A stretch of DNA of 64,000 nt. It comes from Lactifluus volemus (lineage: Eukaryota > Basidiomycota > Agaricomycetes > Russulales > Russulaceae). The notes below the pieces were generated by a model. It worked only from the letters and a program-made list of their open reading frames with translations. It had not been told where the DNA came from and made no database searches. The position numbers were made by a program, and so were the translations under genes. Shown piece after piece: positions 41,247-52,736 of the stretch (the stretch's first letter is position 1; every line of letters starts with the position of its first letter). The DNA lies in assembly GCA_022376515.1 (NCBI GenBank), contig WTXI01000016.1:248001-312000 (forward strand), written 5' to 3'.

Positions 41247-42545
41247 ATGCCCAAGGCTTACCGCAAGAGCGTCGTCGTCGTCGGTGGTGGTGCAGCTGGC
41301 GCAGCCATTGCTCGCATCCTCTCCGCCAAGATCAAACCCAACACAGCACACCTCACCCTCGTAACTGCTCGTCCATTTGCACTTCACCTTCCTGCCGCCA
41401 TCCGCATGACTACCACCGCCGAGGGCAACCTCGAGGATGACGTCCTTATCCCATATGACAACCTTCTTGTCAACAACAACGGTACCATCAAGGTTGGCCT
41501 GGTTGCTTCCATCGAGCGGAGCAAAGAGGGAAAGTCTGCAGGTGGTTCTGTTGTTCTTTCTACGAACGAACGCATCCACTACGACATTCTTGTTCTGGCT
41601 CCTGGGTCCGAATGGTCGGGCCCCCTTGCTTTTCCTGATGACCGCGCCGCTGTCCTTCAGCACATCAAGTCCTGGCGTCGCAACTTCAAGAACGCCAGAG
41701 GGATCGTCCTCGTCGGTGGGGGCGCTGTAGGCTGCGGTGCGTCTTTCACCTGTCTGTTCAGTCAGCCCTGACTCATGTTTAAATGCCAGAATACGCGGGC
41801 GAGATCAGAGACGCTTTCCCGCGCAAGAAGGTCACAATCGTTCACCCGGACTCTCAGCTCCTCAACTCGGCTTACCCTGACAAATACCGCAAACGCGTTG
41901 AGAAGGACATTACTTCCCGGAGCATCAACGTTGTCTTCAATGACTATGTCGATGACTTTACATCCGTTCCTACCACAACGCGTTCTGGTCGTCCCCTCGA
42001 CGGTGATCTCATCGTACGTGTTCCCTAGCACATCTCGGCTTTAGATATTTTCTTAGCTATTTGCGTATAGGTTCCCACATTCGGTAGTCACCCTGCCACT
42101 GGTTTCGTAAAGTCGCTTGGCTCGAAGGTGCTCAATTCGCGCGGTCAGATCAGAATCAGGCCTACATTCCAGCTCGAGTCATATTCCAACGTTTACGCGA
42201 TTGGTGATGTCACGAATTGGGAGGAGCAGAAGCAGGCTGCCAAGGCCCCGAAACATGCTCAAATTGCTGCTGCAAACATTCTCGCGCAGCTGAGTGGCAA
42301 GGAACCCAAGACGACATACTCGGGTCAGCCCGAGCTTATCATCATCACTAATGGAAAGGTTAGTTGCTGTTCGTTTTGTTTCACTTCCTGTTCTCTTTCT
42401 GACATCTTGACGTTTGCAGAAGCAAGGCATTTCTTTCGTGGGTATGCTCTGGGGCATTACACTGGGCAACTGGTTCTCGAGTTCAATGAAGGGCAAGGAG
42501 CTTATGGTGAGCATGACGCGGAAGGGTTACGGTCTCTCCAAGTAA
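41247..42545 (+). CDS. AIFM2/FSP1-like FAD-dependent NAD(P)H oxidoreductase, copy 3
   Basis: Four exons: 41247-41736, 41790-42013, 42071-42358, 42420-42545, with the same intron positions as copies 1 and 2. The frame is intact and gives 375 aa, one residue more than copy 2 (an extra codon in the loop after SIERSKEGKSAGG). Motifs: VVVVGGGAAGAAIAR for FAD, VLVGGGAVGCEYAGEI for NAD(P)H, and NVYAIGDVTNW. The C-terminal hydrophobic segment is ISFVGMLWGITLGNW. In VPTFGSHPATGFVK it differs from the FGSRPGTGF of the other two. It lies 11.5 kb downstream of copy 2, beyond the degenerate block and the long-TIR element. Confidence 0.93.
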
Positions 42546-43261
42546 AATGCCCAAATGGGATTGGCCGATTGGGACCCTCGGATCGCATACCTCTGATGAT
42601 ATATGTATCATAATTTCTGTACCAGTACCGGTGGACTCTGGTGAACTAGACTATACTAAACCTTGAATTGTTTTATTTCATCGTTCTAGATAACGGACAG
42701 TCATGGAATCTCGACATTGGATGGTGGTCGCATCTAAGGTTCCGTTCCACCATTCTTCCAAGCCAATGGTGAACAAGCCTGAGCACACACGTTCCTCTGG
42801 GGTGGGAAGATAGCTCCACCACCACGCGATAGATGTCAATTTCGGTGACGGGCAGCTTGAGCTGCTTGACAGCATCAACAGAAGTTCGACCGAATTGGGC
42901 CGCGGGTGCCGTCATACAGTTTGGTCCTACCGTGCCATTGACACGCATCTACTTAACAATGTCACACATTTTATGTCAACCTGTTCATTGATGAAGACAT
43001 GTATAATGCACCAAGTTAGAGAAATCTTCAGCGTAAGACATTTGCAACGTATCAAGTTAGACAAGTAGCAAAAGAATGGTGCTCACTAGTTGCATTTTAG
43101 CCGAGGGAATGTCTAGCGAGCATGTGGCGTTTTATGGAATCGCTACTGTATTGTTTATCAAGGTGCCTTAGGCGATCCCTAGAGCGGATACTGTACTTCA
43201 ATTGCCGCAATGCTGTTTTCCTGATGAGCATATTTGATCTCGTCAAAGATTAAGACACAAG
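42546..43261. other. Gap after AIFM2-like gene 3
   Basis: No gene recognised. A minus-strand frame at 42673-42948 is short and has no motif that I know. Confidence 0.35.
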
Positions 43262-43370
43262 TACAGTAGACTGCCATAACGCATAAGCTGTTCATACTCA
43301 AACTGACCAAATCCTACGTGTTATAATACGTATGGATTATCTGATTATGCGTTATGAGCAGTCTACTGTA
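43262..43370. mobile_element. 109-bp MITE with 25-bp terminal inverted repeats
   Basis: The left end TACAGTAGACTGCCATAACG pairs with the right end CATAACGCATAATC...CAGTCTACTGTA, and GCATAA/TTATGC completes the arms. The TA ends suggest a Tc1/mariner-type target site. The end motif CAGTAGAC is shared with the long-TIR element at 39407. Confidence 0.75.
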
Positions 43371-43374
43371 CAAT

Positions 43375-43456
43375 ACAAATCTCAATCATGATCTCTCTCG
43401 CTCTCTTGAACCAAAAAACTTCACGCCGGTCGGTCGGTAGGTGATTCGTACTAGTA
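43375..43456 (+). repeat. Duplicate of the PCMT gene 3' end
   Basis: The block from CAATACAAATCTCAATC to GGTCGGT...CGTACT matches 43653-43735, which covers the last exon and 3' flank of the methyltransferase gene. Both contain TCTTGAACC, a poly-A run, CTTCA(T/C)GCCGGTCGGT and a TACGTACT/TTCGTACT end. The direct repeats are about 278 bp apart. Confidence 0.7.
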
Positions 43457-43699
43457 TCCTGCGAGCAGGGTCACGGTGAAGAAAGTTGTTCGACTTTAAA
43501 CCTGTTCACTGAAGTCCAATTGGATTACCTCCACCTCGATGTAAACGGCGTGCCAGTGATACCCGTTAACTCTTGTGTCGCTGTACACTTCTGGCCATGG
43601 GGTAGTAAGATAGCATATTTCATCTCATCACGGGTAGAAGATACAAACTACAATACAAATCTCAATCTCGCTGGCCCTCTTGAACCGAAAAAAAAAACT

Positions 43700-44774
43700 T
43701 CATGCCGGTCGGTCTGTGAGTGGTACGTACTGTCCCGCCAGTAATTCAGACCTTTGTGCGAACGAGGAGGCGCAGCGCAGGAGTGCGCGCACGCGCACAT
43801 ACACACACACAAAAAAAAAAAAAAGGACGCACCACGACGCCGAAAAGATCCCTCTGGGTGATCTGCCCTCGCGCATCCTTATCGACTTGCATCAACCTTT
43901 GCGAATACGTCCCAACGGGAATGACCATCCGACCCGGACTCGCGAGTTGTTCCACGAGCGCAGGAGGGACTTCCCTTGCAGCAGCGCCGACGTGAATAGC
44001 ATCGTACGGACCTTTTTCCGGTAACCTAATTTATTTTTTAACCAACTTCAGAGAAAGGATGCGGTATATACATAGATAACTCACCGAGTCTCCCGTCGCC
44101 AGTGAGGAGCACGATCCCTTGTTGATCGATAGCGCCGTCTAGACCGTCCGCGCGAATATTGCGCTCAGCGAGAGCCGTCAAGCAGGTATGTGCTCGATAC
44201 CGACGACCGTCCCGCCTCGTAGTGGTGATGGTGTTGTTGTTGTTGTTGTTACACCATTAACGAGTCGATAAAGCACGCTCGTGAGGTATCCAGAGCCAGT
44301 GCCGACGTCGAGCACACGTGCGCCGGGGCGCAAGTATGGAAGGAGGAGTTCGGCGGCATGTGCGTGCTATAAAGAAAGTAAGCGTGTGGATTGAAACACG
44401 AGGGTGGGTGAGATGGATCTTCTTCTCTTCTCTTACCATGTGTGGAGCGGAAATGGTTGCATCGTTGCCGATCGGTCTAAAAATACGTACGTGTGGGAAG
44501 CCATGTTAGCAGCGAGCGCTGAGGAGGATGATGATGATGTAGCAGACTACGAACGAACGCACTGAGGCGAGTCTTCGTACGCGTGACGCTTGTCGAGGAC
44601 GTAGTTTGCGCGGTCGACGGCCTTCATCGCCTAGGGAGATAAGGGAGTATTCCGGCCATTGTAAGGAGTACAAGGAACACGTACGGTAGCGACAGCATCC
44701 GAGTTGATCAACCCATTACGTCTCAGATTAGATATGAGTTGAGGGTTAGTGGTGCCAGTACAGGACCAGGCCAT
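43700..44774 (-). CDS. PCMT1: Protein-L-isoaspartate O-methyltransferase
   Basis: This enzyme methylates isoaspartyl residues for repair of aged proteins, using S-adenosylmethionine. Seven exons were traced: 44774-44685, 44630-44563, 44476-44437, 44366-44255, 44215-44085, 44025-43833, 43729-43700, about 221 aa, normal for the family. Motifs: NPQLISNLRRNGLI at the N-terminus, SPQPIGNDATISAPHMHAHA (the family signature), VLDVGTGSGYLTSVL (SAM motif I), LLTGDGRLG, YDAIHVGAAA and SPGRMVIPVG. The C-terminus reads YVPLTDRPA. Two single-base losses lie near 44186 (VGIEHIP frame) and 44012 (poly-A then GG). Its final exon is partly copied at 43375-43456. Confidence 0.9.
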
Positions 44775-44884
44775 GGATGAGTTTTATGAGCTGAGCTGAT
44801 GTGAGCCACTCTCAATTTATCATAACTTAGTCATATATGTTGAACATCCATGTACAAAGTTAGACTACCACATGTGAAAACTAA

Positions 44885-46120
44885 TCAGTCAATCTCTAAA
44901 ACCCAAAGCTCGTCGCTCCGATCATTGGATGAGAGCAATCCGCCGAAAAGGACAACTTTGGTCGCTTGGCCATCTTCCCATGAGGAAGACGGGAACCACC
45001 CGCGTGGAGCAGGTGAGGCCTTATCAACGGGCATCTGCACAAACTTCCATGAAAACTCAGGCTCCCCCTCAGCTCCAGCCTCGATCATCCAAATATCGTC
45101 CCAGAATTGGCCAGCCCCGGCATGTCCCAGAGCTGATGGACTGCGTTCTCCATGGTACATGAGTGCTAGCGAGCGTGGGTAACGCGGCGATGCGAAGGGT
45201 ACGAAGCCATACACGGCACGCGCACCCGGACTTCCGTATTGCGGGTCAGGAGCGGGCACAACGGTGTGCCACGCATCAGCGCGGATATCATACACATCAA
45301 AAGAGTCAAGCTCGTCTCCAGCGAATCCTAAATGAGATGAAAGAGAGGCCAAATCAGAAAAGCCAAGCCCGCGCTCGCAAAATAGGGCAAACGGCTCAAC
45401 CGCCGAAGCGTAAAAGGACTGGTCTTCCATTCAACCTCACAGCGGCAAGCACAGTGCCGCCTCGTCCAGGTTCGGGTGCAGAAGCGAGGGTGGACCAGCG
45501 GTTGGTAGTCAGATCAAAGGCGTGCAGCTCTCCAGTGCGACCCTTCTCGGGGCATCCAGCATGCACGTAGATCGTATTCTGTGGGACAGGTTCGGCTGGG
45601 GCATGCTGCGCGGACGAACCATTTAGTCCGGAAATTGACATACTTCATAACTGGCCATTGCGTGATAGCTGCGAATTTGAGGTGCATCCTCTTCGTTGGT
45701 AGCACCGATCCGCTCCCAGATGGGCTTGGGGTCCTCGGTGCCAAGAGAAAGACGCCAAATCCCGGCTTGATTCCGGGGCAGAGGTGACATATCGACACCA
45801 CCGCGCCCGCCCCAAAGATAGAAGTACTCGCCGATAGTAACTGAGGCAGCTCCGACGCGAGGGTCAGGAACATTCACAGATGATGATGAGTCGGTCGAGA
45901 CTGAGGACCATTTTAAACTATCGAGGAGCGAGGCGGTGCGGGACAAGTCGAGGCTGTGTACAGTGCCCCGAGCTGTGGGAATTGCGTCTACGGGAGTTCT
46001 TGGTAGTAATTCACCGCCGTAGAGGAATAAACGACCGTTGGGTATGATAGAGAGACAATGGGACGATCGCGCCAAGGAAGGGGATCGTGAAAGAAGAGTC
46101 CACCGTGCGATGGGTGACAT
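44885..46120 (-). CDS. Kelch-repeat protein
   Basis: Kelch motifs form a beta-propeller used in protein interactions. Three exons: 46120-45644, 45605-45401, 45327-44885, about 374 aa with no frameshift. Kelch signatures: HCLSIIPNGRLFLYGGE near residue 20, SVTIGEYFYLWGGRGG near residue 95, RSYHAMASYE, IYVHAGCPEKGRTGELHAFD, LLRFGGFAGDELDSFDVYDI and TKVVLFGGLLSSNDRSDELW at the end. The blade order and the double-glycine plus Tyr/Trp spacing fit a six-blade propeller. The start is the first ATG in frame after the promoter. It faces the PIN-like carrier gene, 192 bp away, and lies just upstream (on the minus strand) of PCMT. Confidence 0.88.
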
Positions 46121-46312
46121 GAGAGACGTGAGAAGATCGTGGTAGAAGGTTCGCCTTTCCGTTACCTTTCCGTTTGGCGTTTCCCGATCTAGTAACCATC
46201 ATTTCCCGCGGGCGCGCTGGGCCGCTTGGCGCAGCTCAAGCCACGCTTACCCTTAATAAAGTGACTTGTGGTGTTGATCTCCCTGTACTTCGATCCACTT
46301 TCACCCCATGTC
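46121..46312. promoter_or_regulatory. Divergent promoter region between the Kelch and PIN-like genes
   Basis: The two starts are 192 bp apart (46120 minus, 46313 plus), so they probably share a promoter. A CCGCGGGCGCGC-like GC-rich block lies near 46206. Confidence 0.5.
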
Positions 46313-48200
46313 ATGTCAACTCACAATCAATCACCAATATGGCCCCTGTTTCAAACCGTTCTCGGTGTAGGTATTCATCCAACTCATTCGTTCATTCTCA
46401 TTTGCTTACCCTCCTTAGTCCATCGTCCAAGTCATTCTAGTTTGCATTTCGGGATACGTCCTCGCTCGACGAGGTATCATTGATAAACCGACTCAGAGGG
46501 TTGTCACATTTCGATCTTATCCCTTCGTTATCTTATTAAATCGTTCACAGCAACTCAACATTATAAATGTTAACTTCTTCACCCCTTGTCTCCTCTTCTC
46601 CAAAGTTGCTTTCTTCCTCTCTCCAGGTTTGTCATCTTTCACCTTGGTCTGTCTAATAATTCACCCCCCTTCTAGCTAAACTAGCTGAACTATGGATCAT
46701 TCCCATCTTTTTCTTGTTCGTCAGTGGTGTCTCATTAGTAACTGCTTGGCTACTCGGTAGCCTTTTCCGATTGAGGCCTTCACAAAGGTACGCTTTATTC
46801 TTATTTGGCAGATGAGCATCTCATCCCATTGTTCTATAGAAATTTTGCTATGGCTGCTGCCACATTCATGAACTCGAATTCTCTCCCAGTCGCCCTTCTT
46901 CAATCTCTCGCCGTTTCGGTCCCAGGACTCAAGTGGGGTGAAGACGACACCAAAGATGCTATAATCGGGCGCGCTCTTACCTACCTACTTCTTTGTAGTA
47001 CCATAGGGCAGTTTGTAAGCACCCATCGTTCTCCTTCGCTGCTTCTTGATTCAACTTTTATCAATCATAGCTTCGTTGGAGTTATGGCGTTCACTTACTC
47101 ACAAAGTCTGATGATACACTGGAGGGGGCAGAAGATTCATCCAGGCCCCACGAAGGATCTACCTTGACGAGGGAGGGTGACCAGCCACAGCCCCCGTTTG
47201 GAATCTACCACGACAATCCATCGCAGGCACTCGCTGGACGTGGCTCACGGCGCAGACATTCGGCACACATCTTTTACTCCTTTCCCAGTACACCTTACCT
47301 TCCCACTCCTCAGTTGTCACCCGATTCTGAAGCTACCTCCGTGTTCGAGTCTGACACGGACTCCGATGACGATGAACGTGTACCACTTTGGTCTCGTCCC
47401 CCTCCCACGTTCTTGCAGCGCGTAGGACGCAAAGTGCGCAACGTCTGGAAGAAAGTGACCGGTTTCTTGACTCCACCGCTCTGGGCATCGATTGTCTCGC
47501 TTCTAGTCGCTCTCAACCCACCCTTGCAACATGTACTTGAAGTCCACATGCGGCCCGTTCAAGGGGCCATCACCCAGGCAGGAAACTGCTCGATTCCCCT
47601 CACTCTCATAGTCCTTGGCGCATATTTCCATCGTTCCGAAGAGCAACCCCAACTTTCCCCCTCTAGTACGCACAGCTGGCGAGACCGTCTCTTGCGAGTC
47701 TCTGCGCGACATCTTCCGCCTCAAAGACCGAGAGGACGTCAGGCGTTCACCTGCGTTGCAGAGCGTGATCCCAGGTGAAACGAGGACCATCTTCGTGGCC
47801 ATTTTCGCTCGAATGGTTGTCGTGCCGGCTTGTTTCTCCCGTTCATAGTCATTGGTGCGATCCACAATCATCCTCCCGTGTTTCAGGAGTAAGTCCCTGT
47901 GCCCACCATCCCTTCCCCAACTTATCGGGCTTTCGCAGTCCGTTTTTATTCTCAGCAACGTACTTCTACTTGCATCACCCCCCGCGTTGACTCTGGCTCA
48001 GGTACGTACTGCTTCCGGTTCTCGGCAGTCCCCAGGCCTCTAAATGTATATTTCATTGCACCCTACAGATCACACAAGCGGTCTCCAGTGTCAAGTTCGA
48101 GCGGCTTGTAAGTCGTACGATATTCTGGTCTTATTGTCTTGTTACTCCCCCGGCCATGGTGGGATATGCTTTAATCGCCATGTTAATTACTAGACTCTGA
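46313..48200 (+). CDS. PIN-like / auxin-efflux-carrier-family membrane transporter
   Basis: Fungal members (ECM3-like) are endomembrane carriers. Eight exons were traced: 46313-46366, 46419-46499, 46551-46626, 46676-46787, 46840-47014, 47071-47888, 47956-48001, 48069-48200. N-terminal helices: SIVQVILVCISGYVLARRGI, LNIINVNFFTPCLLFSKVAF and IIPIFFLFVSGVSLVTAWLL; then NSNSLPVALLQSLAVSVPGL. A long acidic, disordered cytosolic loop follows (DSEATSVFESDTDSDDDERV). The C-terminal bundle includes LWASIVSLLVALNPP, NCSIPLTLIVLGAYF and WSYCLVTPPAMVGYALIAML. Two indels near 47646 (one extra C) and 47830 (one missing base) cancel over about 60 codons. The N-terminal NFFTP and C-terminal GNCS motifs fit the family. 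Confidence 0.86.
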
Positions 48201-49828
48201 ATCTTGCCTATTATCCGTTGTATCCATTTTTGTGTCTTGAGGCACTCATGTAGATTCATATCTCCGCCACTTCGGTACATAGACTATCCCTTTCTGATCT
48301 GAGCATGATGCTAAACATTTACTGCATGACCTACTCTGTCCACCGCGACACTGCTATCTTCCTCCTCCTCCGTTGACCGAATTTTCCAGTGCCGTCGATC
48401 GCTTTTCTTGTAAACCGTCCATTCAGCAGCGCGAGCAATGCTCATTCCCCCTGTTTCTTATCGAGTCCTCACGCTTGAGCTTCCTTCGAGCGCCAACCTG
48501 GGGGAAATAAGAACAATGTTGACCTTTGACAAGATGTTTCCTTACACAGACTCGGGCCAGCAGGCGCAATGGTTCATGCAAGTCTCGCCTGCGCTCATTC
48601 GTCAAGGTCAAGGCTCGGCTTCCGAATTTGGAGGCAGCACCGTGATATCCGGTTTTTCTGCTCTCAAAACGTTGCTAAGTGGGCATCGCCAACTTTGTCA
48701 GTGTTTGATTATCCATAGGTGAGCCTACTACTAGTATCGCTGTTCTCTTCTATCCACCATTGAGGCGTTTTGAGCTGAAATAAATAAAAATCCGAGACTT
48801 AACTGACGTTACGGCAACAAATTCTCCTTGATGCATAAAGATAACATCGAGGGTCCGAAATAGATAACGAGCAAGAACGAGCGGAGTGAACAGTTAATGC
48901 GGATGACGCGAGAACGGGGAAATACAAAATGAGCAGCGATGCCCTTACAACTCGATTGTTTATACTAGAAATCCATAGTAATTATACTACTAACTATAAT
49001 TGCTTTAATAAAGTCGAAACGAAGTGGGAATATGACAAAACGTGAGAGACAAGACGAGCGGTGCGCTCGGTCCTCAAATGAGGCTGCGGCCTTGTGAAAC
49101 GTCCTCGGAAATATAATAGCACTACCTAAAAAAGGTGCAAGTCAGTTGGAATATAGTAAGACAGCTCAGGCGATCGCCCCCAACGGGGAGTGTCACGGTT
49201 GTTATCCTCGCTGTGTGGCCCTGCGTCCTTCCTCAGGCCCCTGCTGGCTCTCCGCGACCAATCTCTCCTTCCCCTCGGCATTCACGATCTCCTCCCCAAT
49301 CGGAAATACACTCCAGCACGACATTTGCGATGTTTAGAACTAGCTTACACCGCGGAGAAGCCTGGCGTCACATGGAATGCTCGTACACTGCCAGTGTTAG
49401 AGTCTTCTCCTTCTCGAACGTCACGGCGTCGGCCTCTTAGCGATATGGCCGTCTTGAGGTTTGAAGCATTGAAGCATAAAAAGTCCCCAGAGACTCGGCT
49501 TGGGTCCACGCACTGGCAGTTTCACAAAGTCCTGGTAATCAAAGTCAATTCCACTTTTTGTATCTCAATGTCAACATTTTGGAATCACTGGTAGCTGGGG
49601 CGTTTATAGCCTGTGGCGTTTTATTGGGTGTTACCATTTGTTAACATATCCTAGGCGATCGTTAGGTCGTCTACTTCAATTATTGCTACGCTATTCAAGA
49701 TTAGCAGCTGGGGGTTTTCGTGATGCAGCCGCGGCTTTCAGGTCGATCCGAGGCGGAAAACCATTCTGCTCTAGGTTCTCTGTTAATCTTTCAAAATGTA
49801 AATTGGTATAAATTCTGGGGATCCTTGG
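48201..49828. other. Gap between the PIN-like and P450 genes
   Basis: Contains short frames at 48438-48722 and 49135-49600 on the + strand (for example GSASEFGGSTVISGFSA). Neither has a recognisable motif, a conserved start or clean intron signals. No repeat is seen. Confidence 0.35.
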
Positions 49829-52015
49829 ATGGAGACCACACCAGAGTCCGATAGTGTTGGCGTAGCCATGGCCTCATCGGTGTCTGTCCTCGATGTATTC
49901 GCTGCCCTGTCGTTACTTGCCACTTTTTGGGCATTCCGGGATCGTCGATGGCGGGGAGGACTACCCTATCCTCCTGGTCCACGACCTTTACCTATCATTG
50001 GTAATCTTCTTGATATACCAAAGGAGTTTTCGTGGCTCGCATATACTCGCCTTTCCGAAAAATATGGTACGGTTCCTTCGTTAGCTGGTGTGGATCGTTT
50101 TTTTTTACGATTTGGAGTGACAGGGGATATCTTGTCCTTCCATATCTTTGGGAAGGTCCTTATTGTATGAATACTTTCGAGGCTACCCAGGATCTCCTGG
50201 AAAAGCGTGGAGACATCTGCTCCGATCGTCCTGATATTCCGTTTGTTGAGATGTATGCTTTTTTTTTCTTGATCAAGTGCTCAGGCCTGCTGCTGAGTGA
50301 CCTGGCATAGGACAGGGTGGCAGTGGCTTGTGCCGGTAGCGAAATACGGAGAGCCATATCGCCTGGCCCGCAAGCTCTTTAGTCGTGGCCTTCGCTCCGG
50401 GGCCGTGGCACAATATCACCCCATGCAACAGTCCAAGGCACGCATTCTCCTCACTCGATTGTTAGAAAATCCACAAGAGTGGGAAGCACATTTTGAGCTG
50501 TGAGCAGCACTCCTAATTTTCCACCGTATCTGACCCTATTTTCAGTTTGCAAGGCGAGTGATATTCGGTATGGCATACGGATATGAGCCGCAAGGGCACA
50601 ATGATAGGAAGGTCGATATCGCCAGGCAGTTTTCTGACCTCGGGTGTGAATCGATCTTACCTGGTGCCTTGCTCGTCAATGATTTTCCATTTTGTATGTG
50701 CTGTTTCATATTTTGATACAGGAAGAACGTCGCTCATGTGATCTCGCGATCATACTAGTACGTCACATCCCGGAGTGGCTGCCTTGGTTGAGTTACAAGC
50801 CACTTGCTCGTTTGGGCTATGATTTAGGACAGGAGGCTATCCATGAACCTGTTCGGTTCGTCAAAGAAAGCATGGTATCCGATTCTGTGTCCCTACATGT
50901 CAGAGGAGCTACTGTCAATGTGTTACTTTTATAGCTCGATGGGACTGCGCAACCTTCACTTGCTCTCGAGAATCTACAAGAGGCAGAGAAACTCAGCGGA
51001 TCAGAGCGCAGAAGGGCTGAAGAAGCAATCGCAGGTGTCCTAGGGTCGTTATATACAGGTCAGTGTTTGTTGGTGTGCTAAGGGTCGATTGAAGTGATTT
51101 CTATAGCCGGGGCTGATACTGTGCGTTGGTGGTTATAATATCTCCGACGTGACGTTTTTTATGAGCTATCTGCATCGTCTAGACAGTCTCAGCCCTCATG
51201 TCACTTCTCTTGGCTGCTTTACTCTACCCCGACATACAAAGGAAGGCACAGGAAGAACTTGATGCTGTCACAGGACGAGAACGACTTCCAAATTTTGGGG
51301 ATCGCCGGAGGCTACCATTCGTCGATGCGATGTGCAAGGAAGTCCTGAGGTGGAGACCAGTTGGACCTCTGGGTGTGTCTATCTAATGACTAGTCAAATT
51401 TCTGGAATATCTGAAACTCATGTCACCTGTAGCTGTTCCTCACGCAACGAGGGAGAATATCGTCTACAAGGGTTACTTCATCCCAAGAGGTGCGCAGGTT
51501 TCCCCCTCGAATCAATTCTCGTGTTTGTTGACGCACGCTATGTCAGGCGCATTGGTGATCGGAAATACTTGGTGAGTTGTCTTTATCGTCATGAGGTTCT
51601 CGCACCGACGATATAAAGGGCAATTTTACACGACCCTTCCATGTATCCGGATCCAGACGTCTTTAAACCGGAGCGATTCCTTAATCCAGATGGGAGTTCG
51701 CGTGAGGATCCTGTATTGGAATCGGCATTTGGATACGGAAGGCGTATCTGTCCTGGAAGGTATTTTAGTGATGCGACGTTGTTTATCACTGCCGCGTCCT
51801 TGTTCTCGGTTTTCAACTTCCGAAAGAGAGAGGGCGAGCCCTTTACTTATAGCTATACTGGCTCACTTGTAAGGTGCGATCTTGTTTTTGTGTTTTGCAG
51901 CTGAGGACGGCGATCTTATCGCATGTATAGTCGCCCGAACCCGTTCCCGTGTTCTGTCGTTCCCAGAGATAAAAGTGCAGAAGAACTTATTCTTGCTGAC
52001 AGCATGACAAGTTGA
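49829..52015 (+). CDS. Cytochrome P450 monooxygenase
   Basis: The N-terminal membrane anchor (VLDVFAALSLLATFWAF) is followed by the proline hinge YPPGPRPLPIIGNLLD. The C-helix motif is GWQWLVPVAKYGEPYRLARK; the I-helix AGADTT is built from a 14-nt microexon (51107-51120) between TLYTA-type and TVSALMSL parts. KEVLRWRP is the ExxR motif and PDVFKPERFLNPDG is the PERF region. The heme-binding loop FGYGRRICPGRYFSD contains the Cys. At least ten exons are needed; the final RPNPFPCSVVPRD block stops at 52015. One base is missing near 50168 (after GKVLIV), and a second slip is likely near 50556. The 5' start is either 49829 or the ATG at 49868. The substrate cannot be inferred. Confidence 0.88.
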
Positions 52016-52736
52016 GAAGCTACCGTATTGAATCTATTGTGTCTCCCGAGTCCATCATTCTGAAATGTGTATGCCATGTATTCGTATGAGCTACTTGACG
52101 ATACCTTGTATTTGGCGCGTAGATCTCTCGCGCACTGGCAAATGATTGACCATAGGTAGCCTGAGGGTGCTAGTACCAGGCAAGGTGCTACCAAAAGTGT
52201 GTATCTGGCGCCTTTTCTAACAAGGGCTTTCAACAACATACGACAGGTTTGTGGAAGACGGTGAGATGCGAGTATTAATGATAGCGATTGAAGATTTGAG
52301 CCACATCGCTGTGCGCCTCGAGCGCGCAGGGGTTATGACAGTGTTATGACCTCAGGCTGTCACGGTTCAGTCGCCAAGGTTACCGAGGATTAGATTGTAA
52401 TTGGAACAAAGGTTCTCACTTTAAGCCCGGGTAGCAGACAAGATCTATTACGAGCAAGGTCTCAGTGTACATGACATATGCACTTTGAAGAGTCCTGACA
52501 CCTGTCTCATGCGGTATAATAGGTTGTCTAAGAGAGAACAAAATGTTTTGGTACTGTAGGGAAGGATCATTAGCTGCGGCATTCCACCGCGGGAACTCGA
52601 CACTGCACCAATGACCAAAGTCCGTGTTCTAAGTGGGGACTAGAGATGTGGAAGTATATACTCTCTGGAACCACACAACTTACAAAAACCAAGAAACGTT
52701 CGCGGCACTCGTCGCCACCCAACCCTGGCCTCACGA
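52016..52736. other. Gap between the P450 and MFS genes
   Basis: No gene, RNA or repeat that I can support in about 720 bp. The right end is the 3' side of the MFS gene. Confidence 0.35.

Noticed and set aside
48438..48722. Small protein-coding gene downstream of the PIN-like carrier
   Set aside because: A single 94-codon frame with no conserved motif, no clear promoter and no second exon.
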